A stretch of 45,232 nt of DNA from an uncultured Eubacterium sp. (GCA_902495595.1 CABUXV010000015.1:1-45232); one strand, 5' to 3'; shown: positions 14,603 through 24,285, counted from the first letter of the stretch. Made by a program: numbers and translations. Notes: generated by a model from the sequence alone, not told the origin.

Positions 14603-15289
14603 TTGGCAGTGATAATAATCAAGGTGGCGGCAAGTATTGTGCTGGGAGTTTTGGCAGGCTTTGGCGCTGTTTACATATTCAATAAGATACCGGCTGCATG
14701 GCTTTGTGATTACGGCGAAAAACCTCCTGCCGAGCTTACAGACCCGTATATACAGCGGGTTAAAGGATTTCCCTGGAGATGGATATATGCGGCGGGATTT
14801 ATATGTCTTCTTATAAGATTGTCGTTCTTTGACATCCAGTTTGCTGCGGCAGGGCTTTTTGCATGCTGGGCAATGCTCATAATAGGTCTTGCAGATTTAA
14901 AGTATATGATAATTCCGGATCAGTTTGTAATTATGCTGGCTTTGACAGCCTTTGGATTTATTCCCTATCACGGAGGGATATCAGACCCTCTTTTCGGAGC
15001 CTTGGCAGGGGGAGGCGTCATGCTTATGGTAGGTGTTTTGGGCGGAGCAGCCTTTAAAAGGGAAGTTATGGGCTTCGGAGATGTAAAGCTTTTCGCATGT
15101 CTCGGGCTTGTTCTCGGAATAAAAGGTACAGTAGCAGTTCTTTTGGGAAGTTCGATACTAAGCGGGATTGCAGCTGCCATAGGGCTTGCCTCGGGAAAGT
15201 ATAAGAAAGGCGATGAAAAGCCATTGGGTCCGTACATATGCGGATGTGGGATATGTTATATTTTTATAATATGGCCATTTTTGCTATAA
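14603..15289 (+). CDS. Prepilin peptidase-like A24 aspartic protease
   Basis: A 228-residue polytopic membrane protein. The two A24 aspartates are visible in ADLKYMIIPD (about residue 97) and MGFGDVKLF (GFGD, about D160). It lacks the N-terminal cysteine-containing methyltransferase domain of full PilD, so it is a short prepilin or preflagellin-type peptidase that trims type IV pilin-like leaders. The start is TTG at 14603, 8 bases after GGAG; the nearby ATG at 14598 is out of frame and closes at once. No pilin genes are in the window. Confidence 0.82.
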   Translation: MAVIIIKVAASIVLGVLAGFGAVYIFNKIPAAWLCDYGEKPPAELTDPYIQRVKGFPWRWIYAAGFICLLIRLSFFDIQFAAAGLFACWAMLIIGLADLKYMIIPDQFVIMLALTAFGFIPYHGGISDPLFGALAGGGVMLMVGVLGGAAFKREVMGFGDVKLFACLGLVLGIKGTVAVLLGSSILSGIAAAIGLASGKYKKGDEKPLGPYICGCGICYIFIIWPFLL

Positions 15290-15369
15290 TAAAAATAAGT
15301 ATGCTTATTTGAATCATAAATTTGCTGTAAAATAAGTTTAAAATATTATATAATGGAAAGATAAATGCA

Positions 15370-16140
15370 ATGGAAAAAAACATATTGTTGATAATAGCCT
15401 ATGACGGTTCGGTTTTTCATGGATGGCAGCGACAGCCTGATAAAGTAACGGTTCAAGGATACCTTGAGAAAGTCATGTCGGAATTGTTTAAAACAGATAT
15501 AGTTTTAAACGGGACAAGCAGAACCGATGCAGGAGTTCATGCTCTCGGGCAGAGGGCATCCTTTAAAAGTGATATAAATATTCCGGAAGAAAAAATAGCG
15601 ATGGTCATAAACAATGCTTTATGCGGACGTGAGAAAGGCTCATTTGCCATATCGCCGGTAAGAATAATTGCGGCAGAGGAGAAACCTTTATGTTTTCATG
15701 CGAGATTTGACTGCCGGGGGAAAAAGTATATATACAGGATAAAAAATTCAAAAGATATAGATATATTCAGCAGAAATTACCTGTATCATCTGCCGGAACC
15801 CTTGGATGTGGAAGCTATGAAAGAAGCCGCCTCCTGTATAGAAGGCACTCACGATTTCAAGTGTTTTGAAGCTTCAGGGAGCAATCCCAGAGAGACTACA
15901 GTGAGGACGATATACTCTCTTGAAATTTGCCGCAGGGATGAAAGCATAGTTGAAATACACGTAAAAGGTGATGGGTTTTTGTACAATATGGTTAGAATTA
16001 TAACAGGAACATTAGCAGATATAGGAACCGGGAAAATAGATAAAGAAAAAATGAAGTATATTATAGACTCCAAGGACAGGAAAGAGGCAGGTCATACTGC
16101 GCCTCCTTACGGACTGTACTTATCGGAAGTTTATTATTAA
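15370..16140 (+). CDS. truA: tRNA pseudouridine(38-40) synthase
   Basis: 256 residues. TruA isomerises uridines 38-40 in the tRNA anticodon arm. The catalytic motif SRTDAGVHA has D53, and the N-terminal IAYDGSVFHGWQRQP plus GDGFLYNMVRIITGTL near residue 200 are characteristic. The upstream site is weak (GGAAAG about 11 bases from the ATG). It is separated by 10 bases from the deaminase gene and is probably co-transcribed with it. Confidence 0.95.
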   Translation: MEKNILLIIAYDGSVFHGWQRQPDKVTVQGYLEKVMSELFKTDIVLNGTSRTDAGVHALGQRASFKSDINIPEEKIAMVINNALCGREKGSFAISPVRIIAAEEKPLCFHARFDCRGKKYIYRIKNSKDIDIFSRNYLYHLPEPLDVEAMKEAASCIEGTHDFKCFEASGSNPRETTVRTIYSLEICRRDESIVEIHVKGDGFLYNMVRIITGTLADIGTGKIDKEKMKYIIDSKDRKEAGHTAPPYGLYLSEVYY

Positions 16141-16150
16141 GGAGAGGATT

Positions 16151-16606
16151 ATGAACAACAGACCGGGATGGGACGAATATTTCATGGAAATGGCAGTGCT
16201 TACGGCGAGACGCTCCACGTGTCTTAGAAGAAACGTGGGCGCTGTAATAGTGAAGGACAGGCACATTGTAGCCACAGGATATAACGGAGCGCCGAGGGGC
16301 CTTGAACACTGCGGTGAAAGGAAAGGCGGATGTCTGAGACAGCAGCTGGGGGTGCCTTCCGGTGAAAAGCACGAGCTTTGCAGAGCGCTTCATGCCGAAC
16401 AGAATGCCATAATACAAGCTGCCACATTGGGTCAGAGCATAGAAGGTGCCGCTATTTACATAACTCATCAGCCGTGCGTAATATGCGCGAAGATGATAAT
16501 AAATGCAGGAATAAGCAGGATAGTTGTAAAGGAAGGCTATCCGGATGAGCTTTCGGTTGAAATTCTAAAAGAAGCCGGGCTTAAAATAGATATGTTAGGA
16601 GAGTAA
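16151..16606 (+). CDS. comEB: dCMP deaminase (ComEB type)
   Basis: 151 residues. It deaminates dCMP to dUMP for thymidylate synthesis. The zinc-binding HAEQNAI (about H81, E83) and PCVICAKMI (about 108-115) are intact, as is the N-terminal MEMAVLTARRSTCLRRNVGAV. AAGGAGAGG lies 6 bases before the ATG. In many Bacillota this gene sits before a WecA/TagO gene and the atp operon, as here. The name comEB is by family habit and says nothing about competence. Confidence 0.92.
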   Translation: MNNRPGWDEYFMEMAVLTARRSTCLRRNVGAVIVKDRHIVATGYNGAPRGLEHCGERKGGCLRQQLGVPSGEKHELCRALHAEQNAIIQAATLGQSIEGAAIYITHQPCVICAKMIINAGISRIVVKEGYPDELSVEILKEAGLKIDMLGE

Positions 16607-16608
16607 CA

Positions 16609-17688
16609 GTGACTGCTACCAGTTTTGAATTGTGGGCGCCCTTTTTTGTAGCCTTGGCTATAACCGCAGCAGTTACCCCTGCTGCCATATGGCTGGCTCC
16701 CAAGATTGGCGCAATGGATATACCAAAAGACGACAGAAGGGTTCACAACAAACCTATGCCGCGTTTTGGCGGAATAGCCATATTTATGGGAATTATGATA
16801 TCTCTTTCAATATTCGCCGTGGAAGATAAGGGCGTTTTGAGCGCTATGCTCGGGTGCTCTCTTATATATGTGCTCGGTCTTGTGGACGACCTTAAAAATT
16901 TAAAGCCTGCGGTGAAGATGGGCGGTCAGATAATCTGCGCTGTGGCTGTGTATGCTACAGGTCTTAAAATAGAGTTTATCACGAATTATTTCGGACCCGG
17001 CAACATGGCTTTCGGGGATGTAACATGTTTTATAATAACTGTATTGTGGCTTGTTGCCATAACTAATGCGGTTAATCTCATAGACGGGCTGGACGGACTT
17101 GCCGCGGGAATATCAGCAATATCTGCTCTGTGTATAGGCTATGTTGCGTATATTCACGGACAGTATATACCTACGCTGGCAATGATGATAATTGCAGGAG
17201 GCGCTTTGGGATTTCTGCCTTATAATTTTCATCCTGCGAAAATATTCATGGGAGACAGCGGTTCTCAGCTTTTGGGGTTTTCAATAGCGGCGTTTTCGAT
17301 AATGGGCACAGTTAAAAGTACGACTATGGTGGTCGTGGTAATACCTGCTCTTGTCCTGGGGCTTCCAATCTTTGATACAGTCTTTGCCATAATAAGGAGG
17401 GTTATAAGAAAGCAGCCTATAAGCATGGGAGATAAGGAACATCTCCACCACAGAATAATGAGAGCGGGCTTCGGACAGAGACGGTCGGTGATGCTCATGT
17501 ACTGCGTCAGCGGACTGATGGGAATTGTAGCAGTGATTTACAGCAGGGGACTTATGGTAGAGTGTATAGGACTGCTGCTGATAGCCGCAATACTCGTATA
17601 TATTCTGCTGTCCGATACGGGAAACAGGAATGTAAGCATTAAGGCCAATAAGATAAAGAACGAAAAAATAGAGAAGGATGATAAATAA
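16609..17688 (+). CDS. tagO: Undecaprenyl-phosphate sugar-1-phosphate transferase (TagO/WecA type)
   Basis: A 359-residue integral membrane enzyme of the MraY/WecA superfamily. It links GlcNAc-1-phosphate (or a related sugar) to undecaprenyl phosphate, the first step of wall teichoic acid or polysaccharide synthesis. Motifs: DDRRVHNKPMPRFGG, GLVDDLKNL, NAVNLIDGLDGLAAG (metal-binding Asp), IFMGDSGSQLLGF and HLHHRIMRAG. The start is GTG at 16609, two bases after the deaminase stop, with TAGGAGAG upstream. The C-terminal tail is basic and cytosolic. Sugar specificity is not readable from sequence. Confidence 0.9.
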   Translation: MTATSFELWAPFFVALAITAAVTPAAIWLAPKIGAMDIPKDDRRVHNKPMPRFGGIAIFMGIMISLSIFAVEDKGVLSAMLGCSLIYVLGLVDDLKNLKPAVKMGGQIICAVAVYATGLKIEFITNYFGPGNMAFGDVTCFIITVLWLVAITNAVNLIDGLDGLAAGISAISALCIGYVAYIHGQYIPTLAMMIIAGGALGFLPYNFHPAKIFMGDSGSQLLGFSIAAFSIMGTVKSTTMVVVVIPALVLGLPIFDTVFAIIRRVIRKQPISMGDKEHLHHRIMRAGFGQRRSVMLMYCVSGLMGIVAVIYSRGLMVECIGLLLIAAILVYILLSDTGNRNVSIKANKIKNEKIEKDDK

Positions 17689-19065
17689 GTGACATCAGAA
17701 CAAAATCTAAATAATATAAAGAATAGAGAGCTTTTAGGCATGCTGGGAAAGGTAGCCCTTCCCATTGCGCTTCAGAGCTTGATAGGTTCAAGTTTGAACC
17801 TTGTCGATAATTTAATGGTTGGAAGTTTGGGAGAGCTTGAACTTAATGCAGTAGGAGTAGCTGTACAGATATTTTTTATTTACTGGATGCTTCTGTACGG
17901 GTTTTCCGGAGGAGCGGCAACTTTCATATCCCAGTATTTCGGAGTAAAGGATTTTGCCAATATCAGAAAGACCACAGGTTTTGCAGTAACGGTAGCTATA
18001 AGCATTGGCTTGGTGTTTTTTATTGTAGCAGAGCTTTTCCCCAGACAGATACTCGGTATATTTACCAGATTTCCCGAGGTAATCGATGCAGGGGTGGGTT
18101 ATATAAGGATTGGAGCATTTACCTTTCTGATGATAGCTGTAACCCAGCCTTTTACCATAGCTTTGAGGGCGACTCAGCAGACAAAGCTTCCTCTGTACGC
18201 CAGCGGAATGGCTCTTGCGGTGAATACATTCCTGAATTATGTTTTCATTTTCGGAAAGTTCGGCGCTCCGGCACTGGGCGTGAATGGGGCAGCATTGGCT
18301 ACCGCAATCTCGAGAGTTCTGGAAATGAGCTTCATTTTATTCGTAGTGTTTGGAAGAAAGAATGTAATTGCCGGCAAAATGAAAGAGTTTTTCGGGTACA
18401 GCAAAGCCCTTGCTTCGCGAATTATAAGAAATGCTCTGCCGACGACTTTGAACGAAACTTTATGGGGGCTTGGCACTTCCCTTTATGTTGCGGCATTTGC
18501 GAGAATCGGAATAACGGAAGGCGCAGCGATACAGGCGTGTTCGACTATAAATAATCTGTTCACGCTGGCGGCATTCAGCATAGGAGATGCAATTCTCATT
18601 TTGGTTGGCCAGAGGTTGGGAGAGGGAAAGACTCAGCTGGCTTACAATATGTCAAAAAAACTTATAAAAATAGGTCTTATCGTCGGTGTCGTTTTAGGAG
18701 CAGGTATTATTCTGATGGGAGAACCCATACTGAGCCTGTTTGACTTTTCCCAGCGGGGAAGTGATTATGCCGGAAAAATACTCATAGTTTACGGCGCAAC
18801 CATGTGGCTTTCCCTTTACAATGCCATGCAGGTAACAGGATGCTTAAGATGCGGAGGAGATACGAAATACGCTATGTTTGCAGAGACCGGAACCGTTTGG
18901 ATTATAGGTGTGCCTCTGGCGTTTCTGACATCTTTATACTGGGGGTTTCCTATATACTTCGCAGTGCTTATGGTTAAATTTGAGGAAGTTGTAAAAGGAG
19001 TATTTTTGACAAGAAGATATCTCAGTAAAAAATGGGTTAAAAATGTAATAAACAATACCATATAA
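17689..19065 (+). CDS. MATE family multidrug/Na+ antiporter
   Basis: 458 residues with about 12 membrane helices in two similar halves (ALPIALQSLIGSSLNLVDNLMVG and ALPTTLNETLWGLGTSLYVAA), the MATE hallmark. It would export drugs or metabolites in exchange for Na+ or H+; the substrate is unknown. The GTG start follows the TagO stop directly with GAAGGATG upstream, so it is in the same operon. Its presence between tagO and atpI, which are often adjacent in Bacillota, suggests a later insertion. Confidence 0.9.
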   Translation: MTSEQNLNNIKNRELLGMLGKVALPIALQSLIGSSLNLVDNLMVGSLGELELNAVGVAVQIFFIYWMLLYGFSGGAATFISQYFGVKDFANIRKTTGFAVTVAISIGLVFFIVAELFPRQILGIFTRFPEVIDAGVGYIRIGAFTFLMIAVTQPFTIALRATQQTKLPLYASGMALAVNTFLNYVFIFGKFGAPALGVNGAALATAISRVLEMSFILFVVFGRKNVIAGKMKEFFGYSKALASRIIRNALPTTLNETLWGLGTSLYVAAFARIGITEGAAIQACSTINNLFTLAAFSIGDAILILVGQRLGEGKTQLAYNMSKKLIKIGLIVGVVLGAGIILMGEPILSLFDFSQRGSDYAGKILIVYGATMWLSLYNAMQVTGCLRCGGDTKYAMFAETGTVWIIGVPLAFLTSLYWGFPIYFAVLMVKFEEVVKGVFLTRRYLSKKWVKNVINNTI

Positions 19066-19190
19066 TAAATTATAAATACTGCAAACTTATATAAAAATTA
19101 TTTATTAAAAAGCATATATATACTTGACAAATAGGCTTAAATCGTTGAAAATATTGAATTGTTAATATTTTATTAAATTCAAAAAAATAT

Positions 19191-19219
19191 TTCACAATTA
19201 CAGCAAATAGGTGTATAAT
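19191..19219 (+). promoter_or_regulatory. Promoter of the atp operon
   Basis: TTCACA (19191-19196), a 17-base spacer and TATAAT (19214-19219), about 42 bases upstream of atpI. A further TTGACA at 19124 has no good -10 at the right distance. Confidence 0.78.
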
Positions 19220-19260
19220 GAAATATAAAGCAAAAAAGATAAGGGGGCTGGCAAAGAGCA

Positions 19261-19716
19261 ATGGATGACATAAGCAAAATAAAAAAACAAGTCGCTGTTT
19301 ACGGATTTGTATTTATAGTGATTTGCCAGATAGTATCCCTTTTTGTTATAGGTTTCAATCTTTTGTTTTCAGTATTTCTTCTGGCTGGTTTTGCCGCCGG
19401 AATTTTGAATTTCAACCTTATAGAATTTTTTCTGAAAAAAATGCTCGAAAGCGGCAATGCCGGATTTTCGACTTTGAGTTTCGTAATAAGGATATTGATA
19501 TATTGTGCAGTATTTTTTATAGCTGTAAAACAGGGAACGGCTCCCGGGCTTGCCTGTCTCTTGGGGATTTTGGCGCCTAAGCTTCCTCTTTACTATTTTC
19601 ATGCAGTAAAGACTGAATTTAACAAGGACCGCAAAGTTCGTCCCGAGGTTCAGGCTATGTATGATGCGGAAGATAAGGAGAAGGAAGACGAGTACTGGGG
19701 CAGAAAGGAGGAATAG
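19261..19716 (+). CDS. atpI: ATP synthase I-like protein
   Basis: 151 residues with four hydrophobic segments (about 12-32, 36-55, 73-92 and 95-115) and a charged tail. This is the usual layout for AtpI, which helps assemble the c-ring. It is weakly conserved, so the call rests mainly on topology and on lying directly before atpB. The GGGGGC site before the ATG is moderate. It starts the atp operon; its stop is 2 bases before the atpB ATG. Confidence 0.8.
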   Translation: MDDISKIKKQVAVYGFVFIVICQIVSLFVIGFNLLFSVFLLAGFAAGILNFNLIEFFLKKMLESGNAGFSTLSFVIRILIYCAVFFIAVKQGTAPGLACLLGILAPKLPLYYFHAVKTEFNKDRKVRPEVQAMYDAEDKEKEDEYWGRKEE

Positions 19717-19718
19717 AT

Positions 19719-20450
19719 ATGCATGATTTATCACATTTGGGACCTAAAAAAGTCTTCATATTCGGAGACGGCTCCTTTTTCATTACGGAAACAGTTGTGT
19801 GGGCTGTAATCGTAGCGCTGATAATAGGAGTTTTAGCATGCTGGTCAGCCAGCAGACTTCAGCGGGTTCCTAAAGGTAAACAGGTGATAGCCGAGTTTGT
19901 AGTTGAGAAGGCTTACAGCATGGTGCAGTCCATAATGGGGGTAAAGCTGGGAACGGTGTTCGCTCCGTATATGGCTACGATTTTTTTCTTCATGCTTTTG
20001 TCCAATATGCTGGGTCTGTTCGGGTTCAGACCTGTAACAACTGACATCAACTGTACTTTCGCTCTTGCGATAACTACTTTTTTCCTGATTCAGGGAACAG
20101 GTATAAAGTACATGGGGGTGGGAGGAAAGCTGAAGCATATGTGCTCGCCTTATCCATTTATGATTTTTATAAATGTTATCGAGATGTTTTCGACGCCGCT
20201 GTCTCTTGGTCTGCGACTTTTCGGAAACATACTTGCAGGTCTTATAGTAATGTCACTCATTTACAGCGGACTTGCAACGCTTTCCTATCAGTTTGTAGGA
20301 ATACCTATTTTAGATGCGATACTGCCGCTGCCGGCAAATGCGTTCTTTGATATGTTTGAACCGGTGCTGCAGGCGTATATATTTTCAATGTTGACTATGG
20401 CGTTTATCGCCAATGAAGCTATAACTTTAAGCGATCATGTAGAAGATTAG
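19719..20450 (+). CDS. atpB: F-type ATP synthase subunit a
   Basis: A 243-residue membrane subunit forming the ion half-channels next to the c-ring. Five to six helices are visible. The essential arginine lies in the SLGLRLFGNILAG motif around residue 165, and the FMLLSNMLGLFG helix is typical. Length fits the family. AAAGGAGG upstream. Interaction with the Na+-type c subunit predicts Na+ translocation, but the a subunit alone does not show this. Confidence 0.95.
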   Translation: MHDLSHLGPKKVFIFGDGSFFITETVVWAVIVALIIGVLACWSASRLQRVPKGKQVIAEFVVEKAYSMVQSIMGVKLGTVFAPYMATIFFFMLLSNMLGLFGFRPVTTDINCTFALAITTFFLIQGTGIKYMGVGGKLKHMCSPYPFMIFINVIEMFSTPLSLGLRLFGNILAGLIVMSLIYSGLATLSYQFVGIPILDAILPLPANAFFDMFEPVLQAYIFSMLTMAFIANEAITLSDHVED

Positions 20451-20474
20451 ATTAAAGACGAGGAGGAATTTATC

Positions 20475-20741
20475 ATGACAGGAATTACACCGGAAGCTTT
20501 TGTACTGGGATTATCAGGACTTGGTGCAGGACTCGCAATGATTTGCGGTATCGGTACAGGTATAGGACAGGGTTATGCAGCAGGAAGAGCTGTAGAAGGA
20601 GTTGCAAGACAACCTGAAGCGCAGAGTGATATTTTAAAAATCATGCTGGTTGGTCAGGGCGTATCCGAAACACCTACAATATTTGCATTCGTAGTTTCCA
20701 TTTTGCTGTTGTTTGCAAATCCGCTTGTAGGAATGCTGTAA
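20475..20741 (+). CDS. atpE: F-type ATP synthase subunit c, Na+-binding signature
   Basis: An 88-residue hairpin of two membrane helices with the polar loop ARQPEA. The numbering matches the Na+ enzyme of Ilyobacter: Q32 (GQGYAAG), V63, E65 and, in place of S66, T66 (GVSETPTIF); Y70 is F70. Q32 with E65 and a hydroxyl residue at 66 is the accepted Na+-ligand pattern, while H+ types have a hydrophobic or small residue at 66. So a Na+-driven ring is likely. The ATG has a GAGGAGG site. Confidence 0.95.
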   Translation: MTGITPEAFVLGLSGLGAGLAMICGIGTGIGQGYAAGRAVEGVARQPEAQSDILKIMLVGQGVSETPTIFAFVVSILLLFANPLVGML

Positions 20742-20781
20742 ATTATATTTGATAAATATGACAGGAAGGAGGCGATGATTA

Positions 20782-21291
20782 ATGGAGTACACAGGTCTTA
20801 TAGAAATAAACTGGTCGATTGTGATGATATGGATTACAGTAATCGTTCTATTTTTGGTACTTAAGAAGTTTTTCTTCGAGAAGATAAGAAACTTTACGGA
20901 GAACAGGTCAAACTCCATTCAAGACGCCTTTGACAGTGCAGAAGCCGTTAACAGAAGAGCTGATGAAAAAATGCAGAACTACAATAAGCGTATAGCAAAT
21001 GTAGAAGCAGAGGGAAGGGAACTCATAAAAGAAGCCAAGATTAAGGCGGATGCACAGGCAAGAGAGATTATTGAAGATGCCAATAAACAGGCTTCGGAAA
21101 TATTATCCAAGGCAGAAAAGAACATAGAGCGTGAGAAAGCCAAAGCTATGGAAGAAGTGAGACAGGAAATTGCAGCGCTGGCTATTCTCGCAGCTGAAAA
21201 AATAGTGGAAAAAGAAATTCAAAACGTAGGTCAGGATGAGATTATTGATGAAGTGATAAATAGGGCAAGGAGTACAGGATGGCAGAATTAA
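20782..21291 (+). CDS. atpF: F-type ATP synthase subunit b
   Basis: 169 residues: one N-terminal membrane helix (about 10-30) followed by a long charged coiled coil (about 35-150) rich in A, E, K and R. This is the peripheral stalk. GGAAGGAGG is upstream. It overlaps atpH by 13 bases. Confidence 0.93.
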   Translation: MEYTGLIEINWSIVMIWITVIVLFLVLKKFFFEKIRNFTENRSNSIQDAFDSAEAVNRRADEKMQNYNKRIANVEAEGRELIKEAKIKADAQAREIIEDANKQASEILSKAEKNIEREKAKAMEEVRQEIAALAILAAEKIVEKEIQNVGQDEIIDEVINRARSTGWQN

Positions 21292-21818
21292 CTATTGATT
21301 TGACCTATGCGGCAGCTCTTTTTGAAGCTGCCAGAGAAATAGGAAAAAAAGATGAAATTATGGAAAATGCCACACAGGTTCTCGAGATAATAAGGGAGAA
21401 CCCTGATTTACATGCCTTTATCAATTACCCTGCAATATCTGCAAAAGAGAAGAAAACAGCTCTGACAAATATATTCGGGGAAAAAGTCTGCGAGGAATTT
21501 CTGAATTTCCTTTTTGTACTTATAGACAAAGGCAGAACGACGCATCTTGAGAAAATAATAAAGGTATACAAAGGCCTTATAGATAAGGAAGAGGGATACT
21601 CTTACGGAACGGTTTATTCGGTTGTTCCTCTAGATGAGAGCAGGCTGAGCGAACTGGAAAAAGATGTATCGGGACTTTTGAAAACAAACGTAAGACTGAC
21701 TAACGAAATAGATCCCAAACTGATAGGCGGAATTAAAATTCTCGTGGAAGGGAAGATAATAGACGCTTCTATCAGGAAGAAATTTGACGATCTTGAAAGT
21801 CAAATTATTTTAAACTAG
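21279..21818 (+). CDS. atpH: F-type ATP synthase subunit delta
   Basis: 179 residues. The N-terminal YAAALFEAAREIGK and the C-terminal DPKLIGGIKILVEGKIIDASIRKKFDDL are the standard AtpH signatures; the protein joins the peripheral stalk to F1. Its start lies inside the end of atpF, so translation is coupled. Confidence 0.93.
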   Translation: MAELTIDLTYAAALFEAAREIGKKDEIMENATQVLEIIRENPDLHAFINYPAISAKEKKTALTNIFGEKVCEEFLNFLFVLIDKGRTTHLEKIIKVYKGLIDKEEGYSYGTVYSVVPLDESRLSELEKDVSGLLKTNVRLTNEIDPKLIGGIKILVEGKIIDASIRKKFDDLESQIILN

Positions 21819-21830
21819 GGAGGAAATAAA

Positions 21831-23345
21831 ATGAACCTAAGACCGGAAGAAATAAGCGCAGTCATAAAAGAACAGATAAAAAATTACAAAAACGAGCTGG
21901 ATGTTTCCGATTTTGGTACGGTAATACAGGTAGGAGACGGTATTGCAAGAGTTTACGGGCTGGAAAACTGTATGTCCGGAGAACTCTTGGAATTTCCAGG
22001 CAATACCTACGGTATGGCGCTTAACCTTGAAGAGGACAATGTAGGAGCGGTTATACTGGGATCCGACAGAGAAATCAAAGAGGGCGATATAGTAAAGCCG
22101 ACGGGAACGGTAGTTGAGGTACCTGTAGGAGACGCTATGACAGGACGTGTAGTTAATGCTCTCGGGCAGCCTATAGACGGCAAAGGTCCTATACTGAGCG
22201 AAGAGACACGCCCAATAGAATACCCGGCTCCCGGTGTCTTGCAGAGAAAATCTGTAAACCAGCCGCTCCAGACAGGTATAAAAGCCATCGACTCAATGAT
22301 TCCTATAGGAAGGGGTCAGAGAGAGCTGATAATCGGCGACAGGCAGACAGGAAAAACGGCAATAGCTATAGATACCATACTTAATCAAAAGGGCGAAGAT
22401 GTAATCTGTATATACGTAGCTATAGGACAGAAAAAGTCCACAGTAGCTCAGCTTGTGCAGACACTGGAAGACAAAGGCGCAATGGAATATACAATAGTAG
22501 TTTCAGCGACTGCATCAGATGTTGCTCCGCTGCAGTATATAGCTCCTTATTCAGGATGTGCCATAGGCGAATATTTCATGTATAAGGGAAAGGATGTACT
22601 CATAGTATACGATGACCTTTCCAAACACGCTGTTGCATACAGAGCCATGTCTCTGCTATTGAGAAGACCGCCCGGAAGAGAAGCTTATCCGGGAGACGTT
22701 TTCTATCTTCATTCAAGGCTTTTGGAAAGAGCCGCAAAGCTTTCAGATGAGCTGGGCGGAGGTTCCATAACTGCGCTGCCTATCATAGAGACTCAGGCAG
22801 GAGACGTATCGGCTTATATACCGACCAATGTAATTTCTATTACAGACGGACAGATATACCTGGAGACGGAATTGTTCTTTACGGGACAGAGACCGGCTGT
22901 AAACGCAGGTATTTCCGTATCCCGTGTAGGCGGAAATGCGCAGATTAAAGCGATGAAAAAGGTAGCAAGCCCTGTAAAACTGGAACTTGCTCAATATAGA
23001 GAACTGGCGAGCTTCTCGCAGTTTGGTTCCGATGTAGATGCGGATACGAAAGCAAGACTTGACCATGGAGAAGTCCTCATGGAAATTTTGAAGCAGCCTC
23101 AATACCAGCCGGTGCCTGTAGAAAAACAGGTAATGATAATTTACGCTGCCATAAATCACTATCTGGACGATGTTCCTGTAGAAAATGTGAAAGCCTTTGA
23201 GAAGAAACTTTACGATTTTATGGATACGCATTATGCGCAGGTAGGAAAATCCATAAAGGAATCTGGAGTTGTCAGTGAAGAAGCAGAAGAACAGCTTAAG
23301 GAAGCTATAGAAATCTGTAAAAAAGAATTTATAAGCACTATATAA
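21831..23345 (+). CDS. atpA: F-type ATP synthase subunit alpha
   Basis: 504 residues. Walker A GDRQTGKTA is near residue 170, and the signature PAVNAGISVSRVGG is near 365. It is the non-catalytic nucleotide-binding F1 subunit. GGGAGG precedes the ATG. The length is normal and nothing looks altered. Confidence 0.97.
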   Translation: MNLRPEEISAVIKEQIKNYKNELDVSDFGTVIQVGDGIARVYGLENCMSGELLEFPGNTYGMALNLEEDNVGAVILGSDREIKEGDIVKPTGTVVEVPVGDAMTGRVVNALGQPIDGKGPILSEETRPIEYPAPGVLQRKSVNQPLQTGIKAIDSMIPIGRGQRELIIGDRQTGKTAIAIDTILNQKGEDVICIYVAIGQKKSTVAQLVQTLEDKGAMEYTIVVSATASDVAPLQYIAPYSGCAIGEYFMYKGKDVLIVYDDLSKHAVAYRAMSLLLRRPPGREAYPGDVFYLHSRLLERAAKLSDELGGGSITALPIIETQAGDVSAYIPTNVISITDGQIYLETELFFTGQRPAVNAGISVSRVGGNAQIKAMKKVASPVKLELAQYRELASFSQFGSDVDADTKARLDHGEVLMEILKQPQYQPVPVEKQVMIIYAAINHYLDDVPVENVKAFEKKLYDFMDTHYAQVGKSIKESGVVSEEAEEQLKEAIEICKKEFISTI

Positions 23346-23409
23346 TTAATTGATTGGATAAATCAGTTGGCTTAAATCAAGACGATAAAGTGAAAAGGGA
23401 GGTGTGAGA

Positions 23410-24276
23410 ATGGCCGCAGGCAGTATGCAGGATATAAAGAGGCGCATAAAGAGTGTTACGAGTACGGAACACATTACCAATGCAATGAAGTTGGTGTCGG
23501 CAGGCAAGCTCAGAAAAGCAAAAGCTATATTCGAAAAGACTAATGAAAACTCACACTATATAACAAATACTATAGCAGAACTTTTCAACAACAGTAAGGA
23601 AATCCCGGAAAAGTATCTTGCGGGAAGCAGAGATATAAATACTACATGTTACATTACCGTTACAAGCAGCAGAGGTTTGTGCGGAGGATTTAACAGCAAT
23701 ATTTTGAAGGAAGCTCAGAGCAGGATAGATTTGGGCAGTGAAAAGCCTGTTATAATTGCCATAGGAACCAAGGCTAAGGAATACTTTGAGAAGAGGGGCT
23801 ATAACGTATACAGCGATTATCTGGCTCCCCCTGAAAATATATCGGCTATTGAAACGAGAGAGATGATGAGACCTATCATCGAAATGTACAATAAAGGTGA
23901 GATTGATGAAATTGTGCTCATATACACAGCTTTTATCAGCTCAATGGAACAGGAAGTAAGAAGCATAAGACTTCTTCCTTTCGAAATAGAAAGCGACCCG
24001 GAGGTTATACGTGATGCCAAGACGGTGGAATACGAACCATCCATAGAAGAGGTTTTCAATTATCTTGTTCCAAAGTACGTTGAGATGATGCTCTATGCGG
24101 CTGTAGTTGAATCTGCAACATGCGAGCATGCGGCAAGAAGAATGGCTATGGAAAATGCCACTGACAGCGCAAGGGAAATGCTCGATACTCTGTCGCTGAA
24201 CTATAACAGAGCGAGACAGTCAGCAATTACCGATGAAATAATAGAAATCGTTGCCGGTTCTGAGGCACAAAATTAG
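23410..24276 (+). CDS. atpG: F-type ATP synthase subunit gamma
   Basis: 288 residues. The N-terminal coil MQDIKRRIKSVTSTEHITNAMKLVSAGKLRKA and the C-terminal NATDSAREMLDTLSLNYNRARQSAITDEIIEIVAGSEA form the rotating shaft. The GGGAGGTG site places the start at ATG 23410 rather than the GTG at 23404. A gap of 64 bases to atpA is the largest inside the F1 genes and holds no other feature I can see. Confidence 0.95.
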   Translation: MAAGSMQDIKRRIKSVTSTEHITNAMKLVSAGKLRKAKAIFEKTNENSHYITNTIAELFNNSKEIPEKYLAGSRDINTTCYITVTSSRGLCGGFNSNILKEAQSRIDLGSEKPVIIAIGTKAKEYFEKRGYNVYSDYLAPPENISAIETREMMRPIIEMYNKGEIDEIVLIYTAFISSMEQEVRSIRLLPFEIESDPEVIRDAKTVEYEPSIEEVFNYLVPKYVEMMLYAAVVESATCEHAARRMAMENATDSAREMLDTLSLNYNRARQSAITDEIIEIVAGSEAQN

Positions 24277-24285
24277 GAGGCGAAA

